5,766 bases of DNA from Treponema sp. (GTDB taxonomy: Bacteria > Spirochaetota > Spirochaetia > Treponematales > Breznakiellaceae). Shown here in pieces: positions 1-5,766 of the stretch (its first letter is position 1; each line of letters opens with the position of its first letter). A program made the translations under genes and the position numbers. Below the pieces are notes generated by a model. The model was not told where the DNA came from and ran no database searches. It saw only the letters and a program-made list of their open reading frames with translations. The stretch covers positions 1 through 5,766 of the forward strand of contig JAITQR010000251.1 of assembly GCA_031288815.1 (NCBI GenBank). Reading direction: 5' to 3'.

Positions 1-1041
1 GCCCTGGACGCCTACGACATGAGCCGGGCGGTGGATCCTATCCTGGAGTTTATCGATCTCCTCAACAACTGGTATATCCGCCGTTCCCGCCGCCGTTTCT
101 GGAAAAGCGAAAACGACGCGGACAAGGTGGAAGCCTACGCCACCCTCTACGACGTACTTAAAACCCTGATCACTGTGGCCGCCCCCTTTATGCCCTTTAC
201 CACCGACGCGATCTGGCAAAACCTGCGGCTGGAAGAGGAGCCCGAATCGGTGCATCTGACGGACTATCCGGCGCCCCGGGAAGAACGGCGGGATCGGGAA
301 CTTGAGTACCGCATGGCGGCGGTACGGCACGCGGTGTCTATGGGCCGTTCCCTGCGCTCCCAGTACAACATCAAGGTACGCCAGCCCCTGCGGATGGTGG
401 AACTGGTTACCCGCAATCCGGAGGAGAAAAAGGTACTCCTGGAGATGGAGGAGATCATCCGGGAGGAACTGAACGTCAAAGACGTGATCTTCCGGGACAA
501 TGAAGAAGACCTGGTGGAGTACCAGGTCAAGGCCAATTTCCGCGTCCTGGGAAAAGAGTTGGGCAAGGACATGAAGGCGGCGGCGGCCCGGATCGAAACC
601 CTCAGTCAGAGCGAGATCCAGGGCCTCCTGGAAGGGGCAACCCTGGCGATTGACGTGGCGGGCCGCAGCGTGGATATTACCGCCGAGAAATTGGATATCC
701 GGCGTATCGAGAAGGCCAATCTCAAGGTGCTGAACGAGGGCACTCTGACCATCGGATTGGACACGGAGATTACCGAAGAGCTTTCCCGGGAAGGGGACGT
801 GCGGGATCTGGTGCGGGGGGTGCAAAATCTCCGCAAAGAGCTGGGCCTTGAGGTTACCGACCGGATACGCCTGCTGCTCCACGGTTCCGATCGGCTCAAG
901 GCCGCCTGGGAAAACTTTACCGCTTTTGTGGCGGGGGAAACCCTGGCCCAGGAAGTTCGGTGGGGCGCGGCGGAAGGGCAGAGTTCCCTGGAAGCGGGGG
1001 ACGATCAATGGCTGGTGAAAATTGAAAAAATCTCCGAATAA
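1..1041 (+). CDS. ileS: Isoleucyl-tRNA synthetase, C-terminal part (5' end outside window)
   Basis: This cytoplasmic class Ia enzyme charges tRNA-Ile with isoleucine. The reading frame is open from base 1, so the catalytic Rossmann domain with its HIGH and KMSKS motifs and the editing domain lie upstream and cannot be judged. About 346 residues are visible. Residues 22-34 (NNWYIRRSRRRFW) and 62-75 (PFMPFTTDAIWQNL) are typical of the class Ia anticodon-binding domain, and residues 123-130 (NIKVRQPL) are another conserved IleRS segment. From about 205 to the end the protein resembles the DUF5915-type C-terminal domain, with the conserved stretch ITEELSREGD...TDRI at 257-289. There is no cysteine in the visible part, so the C-terminal zinc-binding knuckle of E. 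coli-type IleRS is absent. This fits the second, eukaryote-like IleRS type found in spirochaetes, chlamydiae and others. The stop TAA (1039-1041) lies inside the next gene, which implies an operon. Confidence 0.96.
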   Translation, partial: ALDAYDMSRAVDPILEFIDLLNNWYIRRSRRRFWKSENDADKVEAYATLYDVLKTLITVAAPFMPFTTDAIWQNLRLEEEPESVHLTDYPAPREERRDRELEYRMAAVRHAVSMGRSLRSQYNIKVRQPLRMVELVTRNPEEKKVLLEMEEIIREELNVKDVIFRDNEEDLVEYQVKANFRVLGKELGKDMKAAAARIETLSQSEIQGLLEGATLAIDVAGRSVDITAEKLDIRRIEKANLKVLNEGTLTIGLDTEITEELSREGDVRDLVRGVQNLRKELGLEVTDRIRLLLHGSDRLKAAWENFTAFVAGETLAQEVRWGAAEGQSSLEAGDDQWLVKIEKISE

Positions 1042-1996
1042 CCATTGGGCCGGCGCCATTTTAACCCTGTTCCTTGCCGCCTGCGCCGGCGCCCCCAAAC
1101 CCCTGGATATCCCCCTGGAAAGCGGCTTCCCCCTGGATACCGGCGGCCGGGCCTATGCGTATATTGACGTAAAAAAGGCCCGTCCGGTACTGGACAAGAT
1201 CAGCTTTACCGGGCTGAATCAGTCCAACGCGGCCATGATCTTCGAGCGAACCAGCTACGCGGTGGCGGGCTTCTACCCCCCGGAAAGCGGTAAAATCGCC
1301 CAGTTTTCCGCCTGGGGCAGCTACCCCAACAGCAGGGCGGGTTTTGCCCTGGGGACCAGCGGGGGCTGGAAAAGGCTGAAATCGGAAAACCGGCAGCGCT
1401 TTTGGTACTCCGCCCGGACCGGCGCCTCGGTGGCCATCGAAGCAGGCCGGGCCTTCGCCGCCGTTTCTTCCCCCGCCGCCTCGGGAACCAAAGCTCCCAA
1501 CCCTTTCGCCCTTCCCCCCGGGGTTCTCCTCCCGGAAGGTTTCACCGAATTCCGCCGGGAGGCCGCCCTGGCCTTCTGGCTGGAAGAACCGGAGAGCTAC
1601 CTGAACCGTTTCCTCTCCGCCATGAACCTTCCCCTGCAGATCCCCGCCGAATCTTTCATGGCGAGCCTCCACCCTCTCCCCGGGGTGGCCAATGGAAACA
1701 CCGGCTCCGGGGAACAGCTTTACGAATCCCATATCCGGATAAAAACCCCCCAGGCAAGCCAGGCGAGGGGGCTCGTTACCCTTTTTTCCATGGCCCGGTT
1801 CTTTCTGTCCCAGGCCGCGCAAAACCCGGAAGTGCGAAACAGCGAGGCCGCCGAAACGGTGGCCCTGCTCAGCCTTCTCTTTACCAATCCCCCTTCCCTG
1901 GAAGGGGCCTTTCTCAACCTGCGCAGCGCCCCGATGGACGGAAAGGACATCGCTTTACTTTTTAGCCTGTTTTCAGTATATTCATCCCAAAACTAA
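1022..1996 (+). CDS. Predicted lipoprotein, possibly related to treponemal TP0453
   Basis: The 324-residue product has a lipoprotein signal peptide: MKK, a hydrophobic core (about residues 9-19), then the lipobox LAAC with Cys21 as the lipidated residue. Cys21 is the only cysteine in the protein. The start is TTG at 1022. An in-frame stop (TGA, 1016-1018) lies just upstream and no later start would keep the signal peptide, so TTG is the only sensible choice. There is no strong Shine-Dalgarno site; the 20-base overlap with the end of ileS suggests translational coupling. The mature part is rich in Ala, Gly, Pro, Ser and aromatic residues. Hydrophobic, probably helical stretches lie near 249-267, 275-288 and 308-322, with no true transmembrane span. 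I do not recognise a catalytic motif. From memory, T. pallidum places the outer-membrane lipoprotein TP0453 (with lipid-inserting amphipathic helices) directly after ileS, so this may be its distant counterpart. The lipoprotein call is strong; the TP0453 link rests mainly on position. Confidence 0.88.
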   Translation: MKKSPNNHWAGAILTLFLAACAGAPKPLDIPLESGFPLDTGGRAYAYIDVKKARPVLDKISFTGLNQSNAAMIFERTSYAVAGFYPPESGKIAQFSAWGSYPNSRAGFALGTSGGWKRLKSENRQRFWYSARTGASVAIEAGRAFAAVSSPAASGTKAPNPFALPPGVLLPEGFTEFRREAALAFWLEEPESYLNRFLSAMNLPLQIPAESFMASLHPLPGVANGNTGSGEQLYESHIRIKTPQASQARGLVTLFSMARFFLSQAAQNPEVRNSEAAETVALLSLLFTNPPSLEGAFLNLRSAPMDGKDIALLFSLFSVYSSQN

Positions 1997-2005
1997 GGAA
2001 ACGGT

Positions 2006-2323
2006 ATGCCGACTTATAGTTACGAATGCAAAAGCTGCGGACACAATTTTGACGTATTTCAGAGCATGAGCGATGAGCCGGTAAAGGTTTGTCCCGAATG
2101 CGGCAGGGAAGTACGCCGGCTCATCAAAGGCGGCACCGGCGTCATATTCAAAGGTTCCGGTTTCTATGTCACCGACAAGGGAAAAGGAAAGGAAAAAACC
2201 CCGGCGGATTCCTCCAAGACTCCCGCAAAAACGCCGGAATCTCCCCCGGCTTCCCCGGAGAAGACCGCAAGCCAGCCGGAAAAGGCCAAGACGGAACCGG
2301 TAAAATCGCCTGCCGGCGCTTAA
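2006..2323 (+). CDS. FmdB-family zinc-ribbon protein with low-complexity tail
   Basis: This 105-residue protein opens with MPTYSYECKSCGHNFD and has two CxxC pairs, Cys8/Cys11 and Cys29/Cys32, followed by GSGFYVTD near residue 51. This is the standard layout of the FmdB zinc-ribbon family ('putative regulatory protein'), named after a gene near the Methylophilus formamidase locus. The molecular role of most members is not known, so regulation of transcription is only a family label. From about residue 57 to the end the sequence is a disordered-looking tail of Lys, Pro, Thr, Ala, Ser and Glu, with repeated K/S-T/S-P units and no cysteine. The ATG at 2006 has a good Shine-Dalgarno site, AAGGAA (1995-2000), five bases upstream; it shares bases with the TAA stop of the lipoprotein gene nine bases before. 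The gene is therefore probably co-transcribed with ileS and the lipoprotein, and is the last gene before the terminator. Confidence 0.92.
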   Translation: MPTYSYECKSCGHNFDVFQSMSDEPVKVCPECGREVRRLIKGGTGVIFKGSGFYVTDKGKGKEKTPADSSKTPAKTPESPPASPEKTASQPEKAKTEPVKSPAGA

Positions 2324-2351
2324 GGTAAAAAGCTTGTCCGCCGGCCGGCAG
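2310..2351. repeat. GC-rich inverted repeat across the end of the FmdB-type gene
   Basis: The arms CTGCCGGC (2310-2317) and GCCGGCAG (2344-2351) are perfectly complementary over 8 bases, with a 26-base loop. The loop contains the stop codon of the zinc-ribbon gene and a shorter complementary pair, GCTT (2318-2321) and AAGC (2330-2333). Read on the - strand, the repeat is followed by GCGATTTTA, so it could serve as a weak terminator for the rpoC cluster. The loop is long and the T-run short, and in GC-rich DNA such arms can arise by chance. Confidence 0.3.
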
Positions 2352-2370
2352 CCGATCCTGTATGGTAAAC

Positions 2371-2390
2371 CACCCGATGGGTGATTTTTT
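2371..2390 (+). terminator. Rho-independent terminator of the ileS cluster
   Basis: The stem CACCC (2371-2375) pairs perfectly with GGGTG (2379-2383) around the three-base loop GAT. It is followed by one A and six T (2385-2390). It sits 47 bases after the stop of the last + strand gene, where a terminator is expected. The stem is short (5 bp) but GC-rich. On the other strand the stem is followed only by GTTTACC, so it should act mainly on + strand transcripts. Confidence 0.75.
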
Positions 2391-2420
2391 AGGGTTTTCC
2401 GGGCGAGGCGAGGCAAATCG

Positions 2421-2738
2421 CTAACGCAGAAAGCTAAACAGCAAACTGAAAACAAAGACCGCCAGGGCGGCGGTAAGGATGTAGACCCAAAGGGGGAGAG
2501 TCCCGGCGGCTTCGTATTTTCGGGGTCTTCCGCCGTCCCGGCCGCCCTGGCCCCGGTCCATGCCGGGGGAAGAGTAGCCGCAGGCCGGGCAGCCTATGGC
2601 AAAGTCTTCCTCCGGGCCGGTATAGCCGCAACGGGGGCAATGGACAGACGCGAAAAAACGCCCGCAACGGGGGCATTTTTTTGTATCCCGGTCAACCTCG
2701 GCGCCGCAGTTGTCACAGAAAAAACGAGGGGCCTTCAT
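2421..2738 (-). CDS. Small double zinc-ribbon protein with C-terminal membrane anchor
   Basis: The 105-residue product has four CxxC pairs: Cys8/11, Cys22/25, Cys34/37 and Cys50/53. That is enough for two zinc ribbons of the kind found in many small bacterial proteins (MKAPRFFCDNCGAEVD and HCPRCGYTGPEEDF begin the two halves). Residues 58-75 form a Gly/Arg/Asp-rich linker. Residues 82-104 (about PLWVYILTAALAVFVF...) form one hydrophobic helix ending in a single Arg, which looks like a C-terminal tail anchor with the ribbons on the cytoplasmic side. The ATG at 2738 follows the rpoC stop by 16 bases on the same strand. No strong Shine-Dalgarno site is visible, which fits coupling to rpoC translation. 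The TAG stop is at 2423-2421. I do not recognise a named family beyond the zinc ribbons. A link with RNA polymerase is suggested only by position. It could also be a general membrane-associated metal-binding protein. Confidence 0.85.
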   Translation of the reverse strand: MKAPRFFCDNCGAEVDRDTKKCPRCGRFFASVHCPRCGYTGPEEDFAIGCPACGYSSPGMDRGQGGRDGGRPRKYEAAGTLPLWVYILTAALAVFVFSLLFSFLR

Positions 2739-2754
2739 CCCATGCAGCGCCCGA

Positions 2755-5700
2755 CTATTCCTCGGTTTCCTCCATGGTAAACTCCTCTTCCTCGGACTCC
2801 GTTACAGCTTCCAGCTTCCGCTGCTCCAACACTTCCTGCATCTGAATATCCAGATCCTGGCTGTCTTCGTCAAAGAGTTTAACCCCCCGGTAACGCTTCA
2901 TGCCGGTTCCCGCCGGGATTGGGTGGCCGATGATAATATTCTCCTTGAGCCCCCGGAGGTTGTCGGTACTCCCCGCTATGGCGGCGTTGGTGAGCACCCG
3001 GGTGGTTTCCTGGAAACTCGCCGCGGAGAGGAAGGAGTCGATGTTGAGGGAAGCCTTGGTGATCCCCTGGAACATGGGCCGGGCTACCGCGGGCTGGCCG
3101 CCTTCGGCAAGAACCCGGTTGTTCTCCTCATTGAAACGGTACTTATCCACCATCTGGCCGTAAATAAAGCGGGTATCGCCGACGGCGACAATCTCCACCT
3201 TCCGCATCATCTGGCGGATAATAACGCCGATATGCTTGTCGTTGATGGACACTCCCTGGAGCCGGTAAACCTGCTGGATCTCGTCCATCAGGTAACGCTG
3301 CAGGGTTGCCTCCCCCTCGATATGGAGAACATCGTGGGGATTGACGGCCCCCATGCAGAGCGGTTCGCCGGCTTCAACGGTGTCGCCGTCCCGGACTAAA
3401 AGCCGTTTTGTCATGGGGATAAGGTGTTTGTATTCCTTCCCGAAGGCGTCCTCGATGATAACCACCCGCTTACCCTTAACGATGCCCCGGAAGTAAACGA
3501 TTCCGGAAACCTGGGCAAGAACGGCGGGGCTCTTGGGCTTGCGGGCCTCAAACAGCTCGCTTACCCGGGGAAGACCCGAGGTAATATCCATGGCCTTGGC
3601 CGATTCTTTCAGGGTCTTGGCGATGGTCCGGCCGGCGTTGATCCTGGTCCGCAGGGGTTTTCCTTCCCCGTCAAGAGCCGGGTTGCCTTTAGCGTCAAGC
3701 TCGAATTCGTCAACCTGGATATAGGCGCCTCCGGGGAGGAAGTAGGAGGCAATCTCGGTCCCATTCTCGTCGGTAATGATGATCCGGGGCTGCTTGCTCT
3801 CCAACTGGAATTCGGTGATCCGCTTCTCGATATTCCCGGTCTGGTCATCGATCTCTTCCTTCAGGGTCGTCCCCTGGATAATATCCTCAAAATTAACGAA
3901 ACCGGAAACCTCGGCGATTATCGGGTCGGAGAAGGGGTCGAAAGTGGCGATGGTTTTTTCCGGCGGCACCACTTCGCCCTTTTTCACCATAAAATCCGAA
4001 CCGTTACGGATCTCGATCTTCTGATCCTGCCCGATAAGGCAGAGGGTTCGCTCCCCCGAATTCTCCAGCACCATGGCATAGGCAATCTCCGGAGAGTGGA
4101 TCTCTTCCTTCCCCCGCCTGATGATGGCCTCGCCCCGGATGATCCGTTTGCCGTTCTCCACCAAAAGCTCGTCCTCCCCCTCAAGCTTGTAGTCCTTCAT
4201 CACCTTGTTCACCACCGTGTAGCCTTTACGGGTAAAGAGCCAGCGGATTCCGCCGGAGGCGTGGCTGTCGGGAAGTTCCACATGGGCGCCGCTTACCTCC
4301 CGGATATACACCGGGTACTTCAGGAAGATGCGGTTTTCCTCGCTTATCTTGGTGGCAACCCCCCCGATGTGGAAGGTTCGCATGGTTAGCTGGGTTCCCG
4401 GCTGCCCGATAGACTGAGCCGCGATGGTTCCCACCGCCTCGCCGATGTCCACCGATCGGTTGGTGGCCAGGTTCCGGCCGTAACACTTGCGGCAAACCCC
4501 GTGTTCCGCCTCGCAGGTAAGCACGGTACGGATCCGCACGCTCTCTATACCGGCGGATTCAATAGCCGCGGCGATTTTTTCGGTAATTTCCTCGTTTACA
4601 TCGATGATCAGTTCCCCGGTGATGGGGTGTTTGACCCGTTCCAGGGTATAACGGCCCACAATGCGGTCGCTCAAAGGCTCCACGATGTCCTCCCCGTCCT
4701 TTATGGCCGAGTAGGAGATGCCGTTAATGGTACCGCAGTCGTCCCCGTTCACCACCACGTCCTGGGCTATGTCCACCAAACGCCGGGTCAGATAGCCCGC
4801 TTCGGCGGTCTTGAGCGCCGTATCGGCAAGGCCCTTCCGGGCGCCGTTGGTGGAGATAAAAAACTCGATAACCGAAAGCCCTTCCTTGAAGTTGGACCGG
4901 ATGGGCAGATCGATGATCTCCCCGGAAGGTTTGGCCATAAGGCCCCGCATACCCGCAAGCTGGCGGATCTGGTTGCGGCTTCCCCGGGCGCCGGAGTTGG
5001 CCATCATGTAGATGGAGTTGAAGCCGTCCCGGTCGGTCTCCAGGGTCTTCATCATTATGGCCGTCAACTCGTCGTTGGTCCGGTTCCACACTTCCACAAC
5101 CCGGTTGTAGCGCTCGTCCTGGGTGATGGTTCCCTGGCGGTACTGCTTCTGGATGCCTTCGACTTCCTTGTTGGCCTTATCGATCATTTCAGCCTTTTCC
5201 TTGGGAACCACAATGTCGTCAACCCCAATGGTGGCGCCGAAGATCGTGGCGTACTTGTAGCCGGTGGCTTTAATGGCGTCCAGCATCCTTACGGTAGTCC
5301 AGGAACCCTTTTCGTTGAAGATGTACTCGATAAGAGCCCGCAGCTCCTTGTCCTTAAGCTCGTAGTTGATAAAAGGAATATCAGCCGGCAGTTCCTCGTT
5401 AAATATCAGCCTTCCGGCGGTAGTCTCGATAAGACCGCCTTCGCCGACATCGCCAAGCTGGCCCGTCTTATTCCAGACAGGGAGCTTTGAAGGCCGCGCC
5501 AGAATAGAGGCCTCCCAGTCCAGGGATTTGGCCTCCACCGCCATGAGAGTTTCCTCCACCGTGTGGAAGCGCCTGCCCTGGCCCTTGGCCTTGGGTTTTA
5601 TCCGGGTAAGGAAGTTTATCCCCAGCACCATATCCTGGGAGGGGAACACGATAGTCTTGCCGTTGGCGGGGTTGAGGAGATTCCGGACGCTGAGCATCAG

Positions 5701-5766
5701 GGTCCAGCATTCCATCTGGGCCGCCTGGGTCAGGGGCACGTGGACGGCCATCTGGTCGCCGTCAAA
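2755..5766 (-). CDS. rpoC: DNA-directed RNA polymerase subunit beta', C-terminal two thirds (5' end outside window)
   Basis: Beta' forms the catalytic half of RNA polymerase with beta. The frame is open to the right edge, where FDGDQ (5752-5766) is the end of the NADFDGDQ motif that holds the catalytic Mg2+; the first Asp of the triad lies just outside. Numbering from the Met at 5751, recognisable parts are the bridge helix (301-333, [14 protein letters not shown]), the second zinc site (Cys339, Cys413, Cys420, Cys423), the trigger loop (451-464, [14 protein letters not shown]), an SI3-type insertion (about 468-719), the continuation DITSGLPR (722-729), and the conserved C-terminal IPAGTGM near 945. 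About 1003 codons remain, compared with about 947 after the same point in E. coli. The last 18 residues include ten Glu. All key residues seen are intact, so the gene looks functional. Stop TAG is at 2757-2755. rpoB would be expected upstream, beyond the window. Confidence 0.99.
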   Translation of the reverse strand, partial: FDGDQMAVHVPLTQAAQMECWTLMLSVRNLLNPANGKTIVFPSQDMVLGINFLTRIKPKAKGQGRRFHTVEETLMAVEAKSLDWEASILARPSKLPVWNKTGQLGDVGEGGLIETTAGRLIFNEELPADIPFINYELKDKELRALIEYIFNEKGSWTTVRMLDAIKATGYKYATIFGATIGVDDIVVPKEKAEMIDKANKEVEGIQKQYRQGTITQDERYNRVVEVWNRTNDELTAIMMKTLETDRDGFNSIYMMANSGARGSRNQIRQLAGMRGLMAKPSGEIIDLPIRSNFKEGLSVIEFFISTNGARKGLADTALKTAEAGYLTRRLVDIAQDVVVNGDDCGTINGISYSAIKDGEDIVEPLSDRIVGRYTLERVKHPITGELIIDVNEEITEKIAAAIESAGIESVRIRTVLTCEAEHGVCRKCYGRNLATNRSVDIGEAVGTIAAQSIGQPGTQLTMRTFHIGGVATKISEENRIFLKYPVYIREVSGAHVELPDSHASGGIRWLFTRKGYTVVNKVMKDYKLEGEDELLVENGKRIIRGEAIIRRGKEEIHSPEIAYAMVLENSGERTLCLIGQDQKIEIRNGSDFMVKKGEVVPPEKTIATFDPFSDPIIAEVSGFVNFEDIIQGTTLKEEIDDQTGNIEKRITEFQLESKQPRIIITDENGTEIASYFLPGGAYIQVDEFELDAKGNPALDGEGKPLRTRINAGRTIAKTLKESAKAMDITSGLPRVSELFEARKPKSPAVLAQVSGIVYFRGIVKGKRVVIIEDAFGKEYKHLIPMTKRLLVRDGDTVEAGEPLCMGAVNPHDVLHIEGEATLQRYLMDEIQQVYRLQGVSINDKHIGVIIRQMMRKVEIVAVGDTRFIYGQMVDKYRFNEENNRVLAEGGQPAVARPMFQGITKASLNIDSFLSAASFQETTRVLTNAAIAGSTDNLRGLKENIIIGHPIPAGTGMKRYRGVKLFDEDSQDLDIQMQEVLEQRKLEAVTESEEEEFTMEETEE
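3595..4350 (-). other. SI3-type insertion within the beta' trigger loop (domain in rpoC)
   Basis: Between HIGG of the trigger loop and DITSGLPR lie about 250 residues that are absent from Firmicutes beta'. The second half ([14 protein letters not shown], then [10 protein letters not shown]) matches the E. coli SI3 sandwich-barrel hybrid motifs as I recall them. From the trigger-loop His to EVSG there are 153 residues here, compared with about 94 in E. coli, so the first half is about 60 residues longer. The domain is in frame and has ordinary composition, so it is a normal lineage-specific part of beta', not an inserted element. Confidence 0.8.

Noticed and set aside
1061..1822. A 253-codon - strand open frame opposite the lipoprotein gene
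   Set aside because: The translation is a Gly/Pro/Arg/Phe-rich string with no recognisable motif. The + strand frame has a signal peptide, lipobox and operon context, so this is its shadow.
1402..1965. A 187-codon + strand frame inside the lipoprotein gene
   Set aside because: It is a Pro/Arg/Gly-rich out-of-frame reading of the same bases with no start signal of its own.
2340..2349. Ten-base palindrome GCCGGCCGGC
   Set aside because: It has no room for a loop and cannot make a good hairpin alone. It is probably chance in GC-rich DNA, and partly overlaps the longer inverted repeat already listed.
1982..2455. A 157-codon - strand frame across the zinc-ribbon gene and the convergent gap
   Set aside because: It lies antisense to the FmdB-type gene, crosses the terminator, and overlaps the end of the facing gene. 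Its Arg/Gly/Phe-rich product has no family features.
2710..5490. Three long + strand open frames (2710-3399, 3424-4389, 4501-5490) opposite rpoC, of 229 to 329 codons
   Set aside because: They run antisense to a fully conserved rpoC and match no family I know. Long stop-free antisense frames are expected where a GC-rich gene has strong third-position bias.
2754..5751. Taking the ATG at 5751 as the start of rpoC
   Set aside because: The frame continues upstream through FDGDQ to the window edge. This Met is the internal one of the catalytic motif, so the gene is only cut by the window.

Overview
The window comes from a GC-rich bacterial chromosome. It holds two convergent gene clusters of housekeeping character and no sign of mobile DNA. 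The best guess for the organism is a spirochaete of the Treponema type, probably one of the GC-richer lineages. Three things point there: an IleRS of the second (eukaryote-like) type, a downstream lipoprotein gene in the place that tp0453 occupies next to ileS in T. pallidum (recalled, not checked), and a beta' subunit carrying an extended SI3-type trigger-loop insertion. This is inference; no 16S rRNA or other decisive marker is present.

The left cluster is on the + strand, 1-2323. The 3' part of ileS (1-1041) overlaps a lipoprotein gene that starts with TTG (1022-1996). Nine bases later comes a small FmdB-type zinc-ribbon gene (2006-2323). The overlap, the tight spacing and a Shine-Dalgarno site built on the lipoprotein stop codon suggest one transcript with coupled translation. 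A compact intrinsic terminator (2371-2390) closes it.

The right cluster is on the - strand, 5766-2421. About 1003 codons of rpoC (the C-terminal two thirds of beta') enter from the right edge, beginning inside the catalytic NADFDGDQ motif. Sixteen bases after the rpoC stop is a small gene (2738-2421) for a protein with two zinc ribbons and a C-terminal membrane anchor.

The 97-base gap between the clusters (2324-2420) holds the + strand terminator and part of a GC-rich inverted repeat. I see no tRNA, rRNA, CRISPR array, insertion sequence or riboswitch. The + strand cluster joins tRNA charging to an envelope lipoprotein and a putative zinc-ribbon regulator; the - strand cluster is the RNA polymerase operon plus a membrane-anchored zinc-ribbon protein of unknown role. 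The items most worth a second look are the lipoprotein, the anchored zinc-ribbon protein, and the enlarged SI3 domain. No wholly new system is evident.
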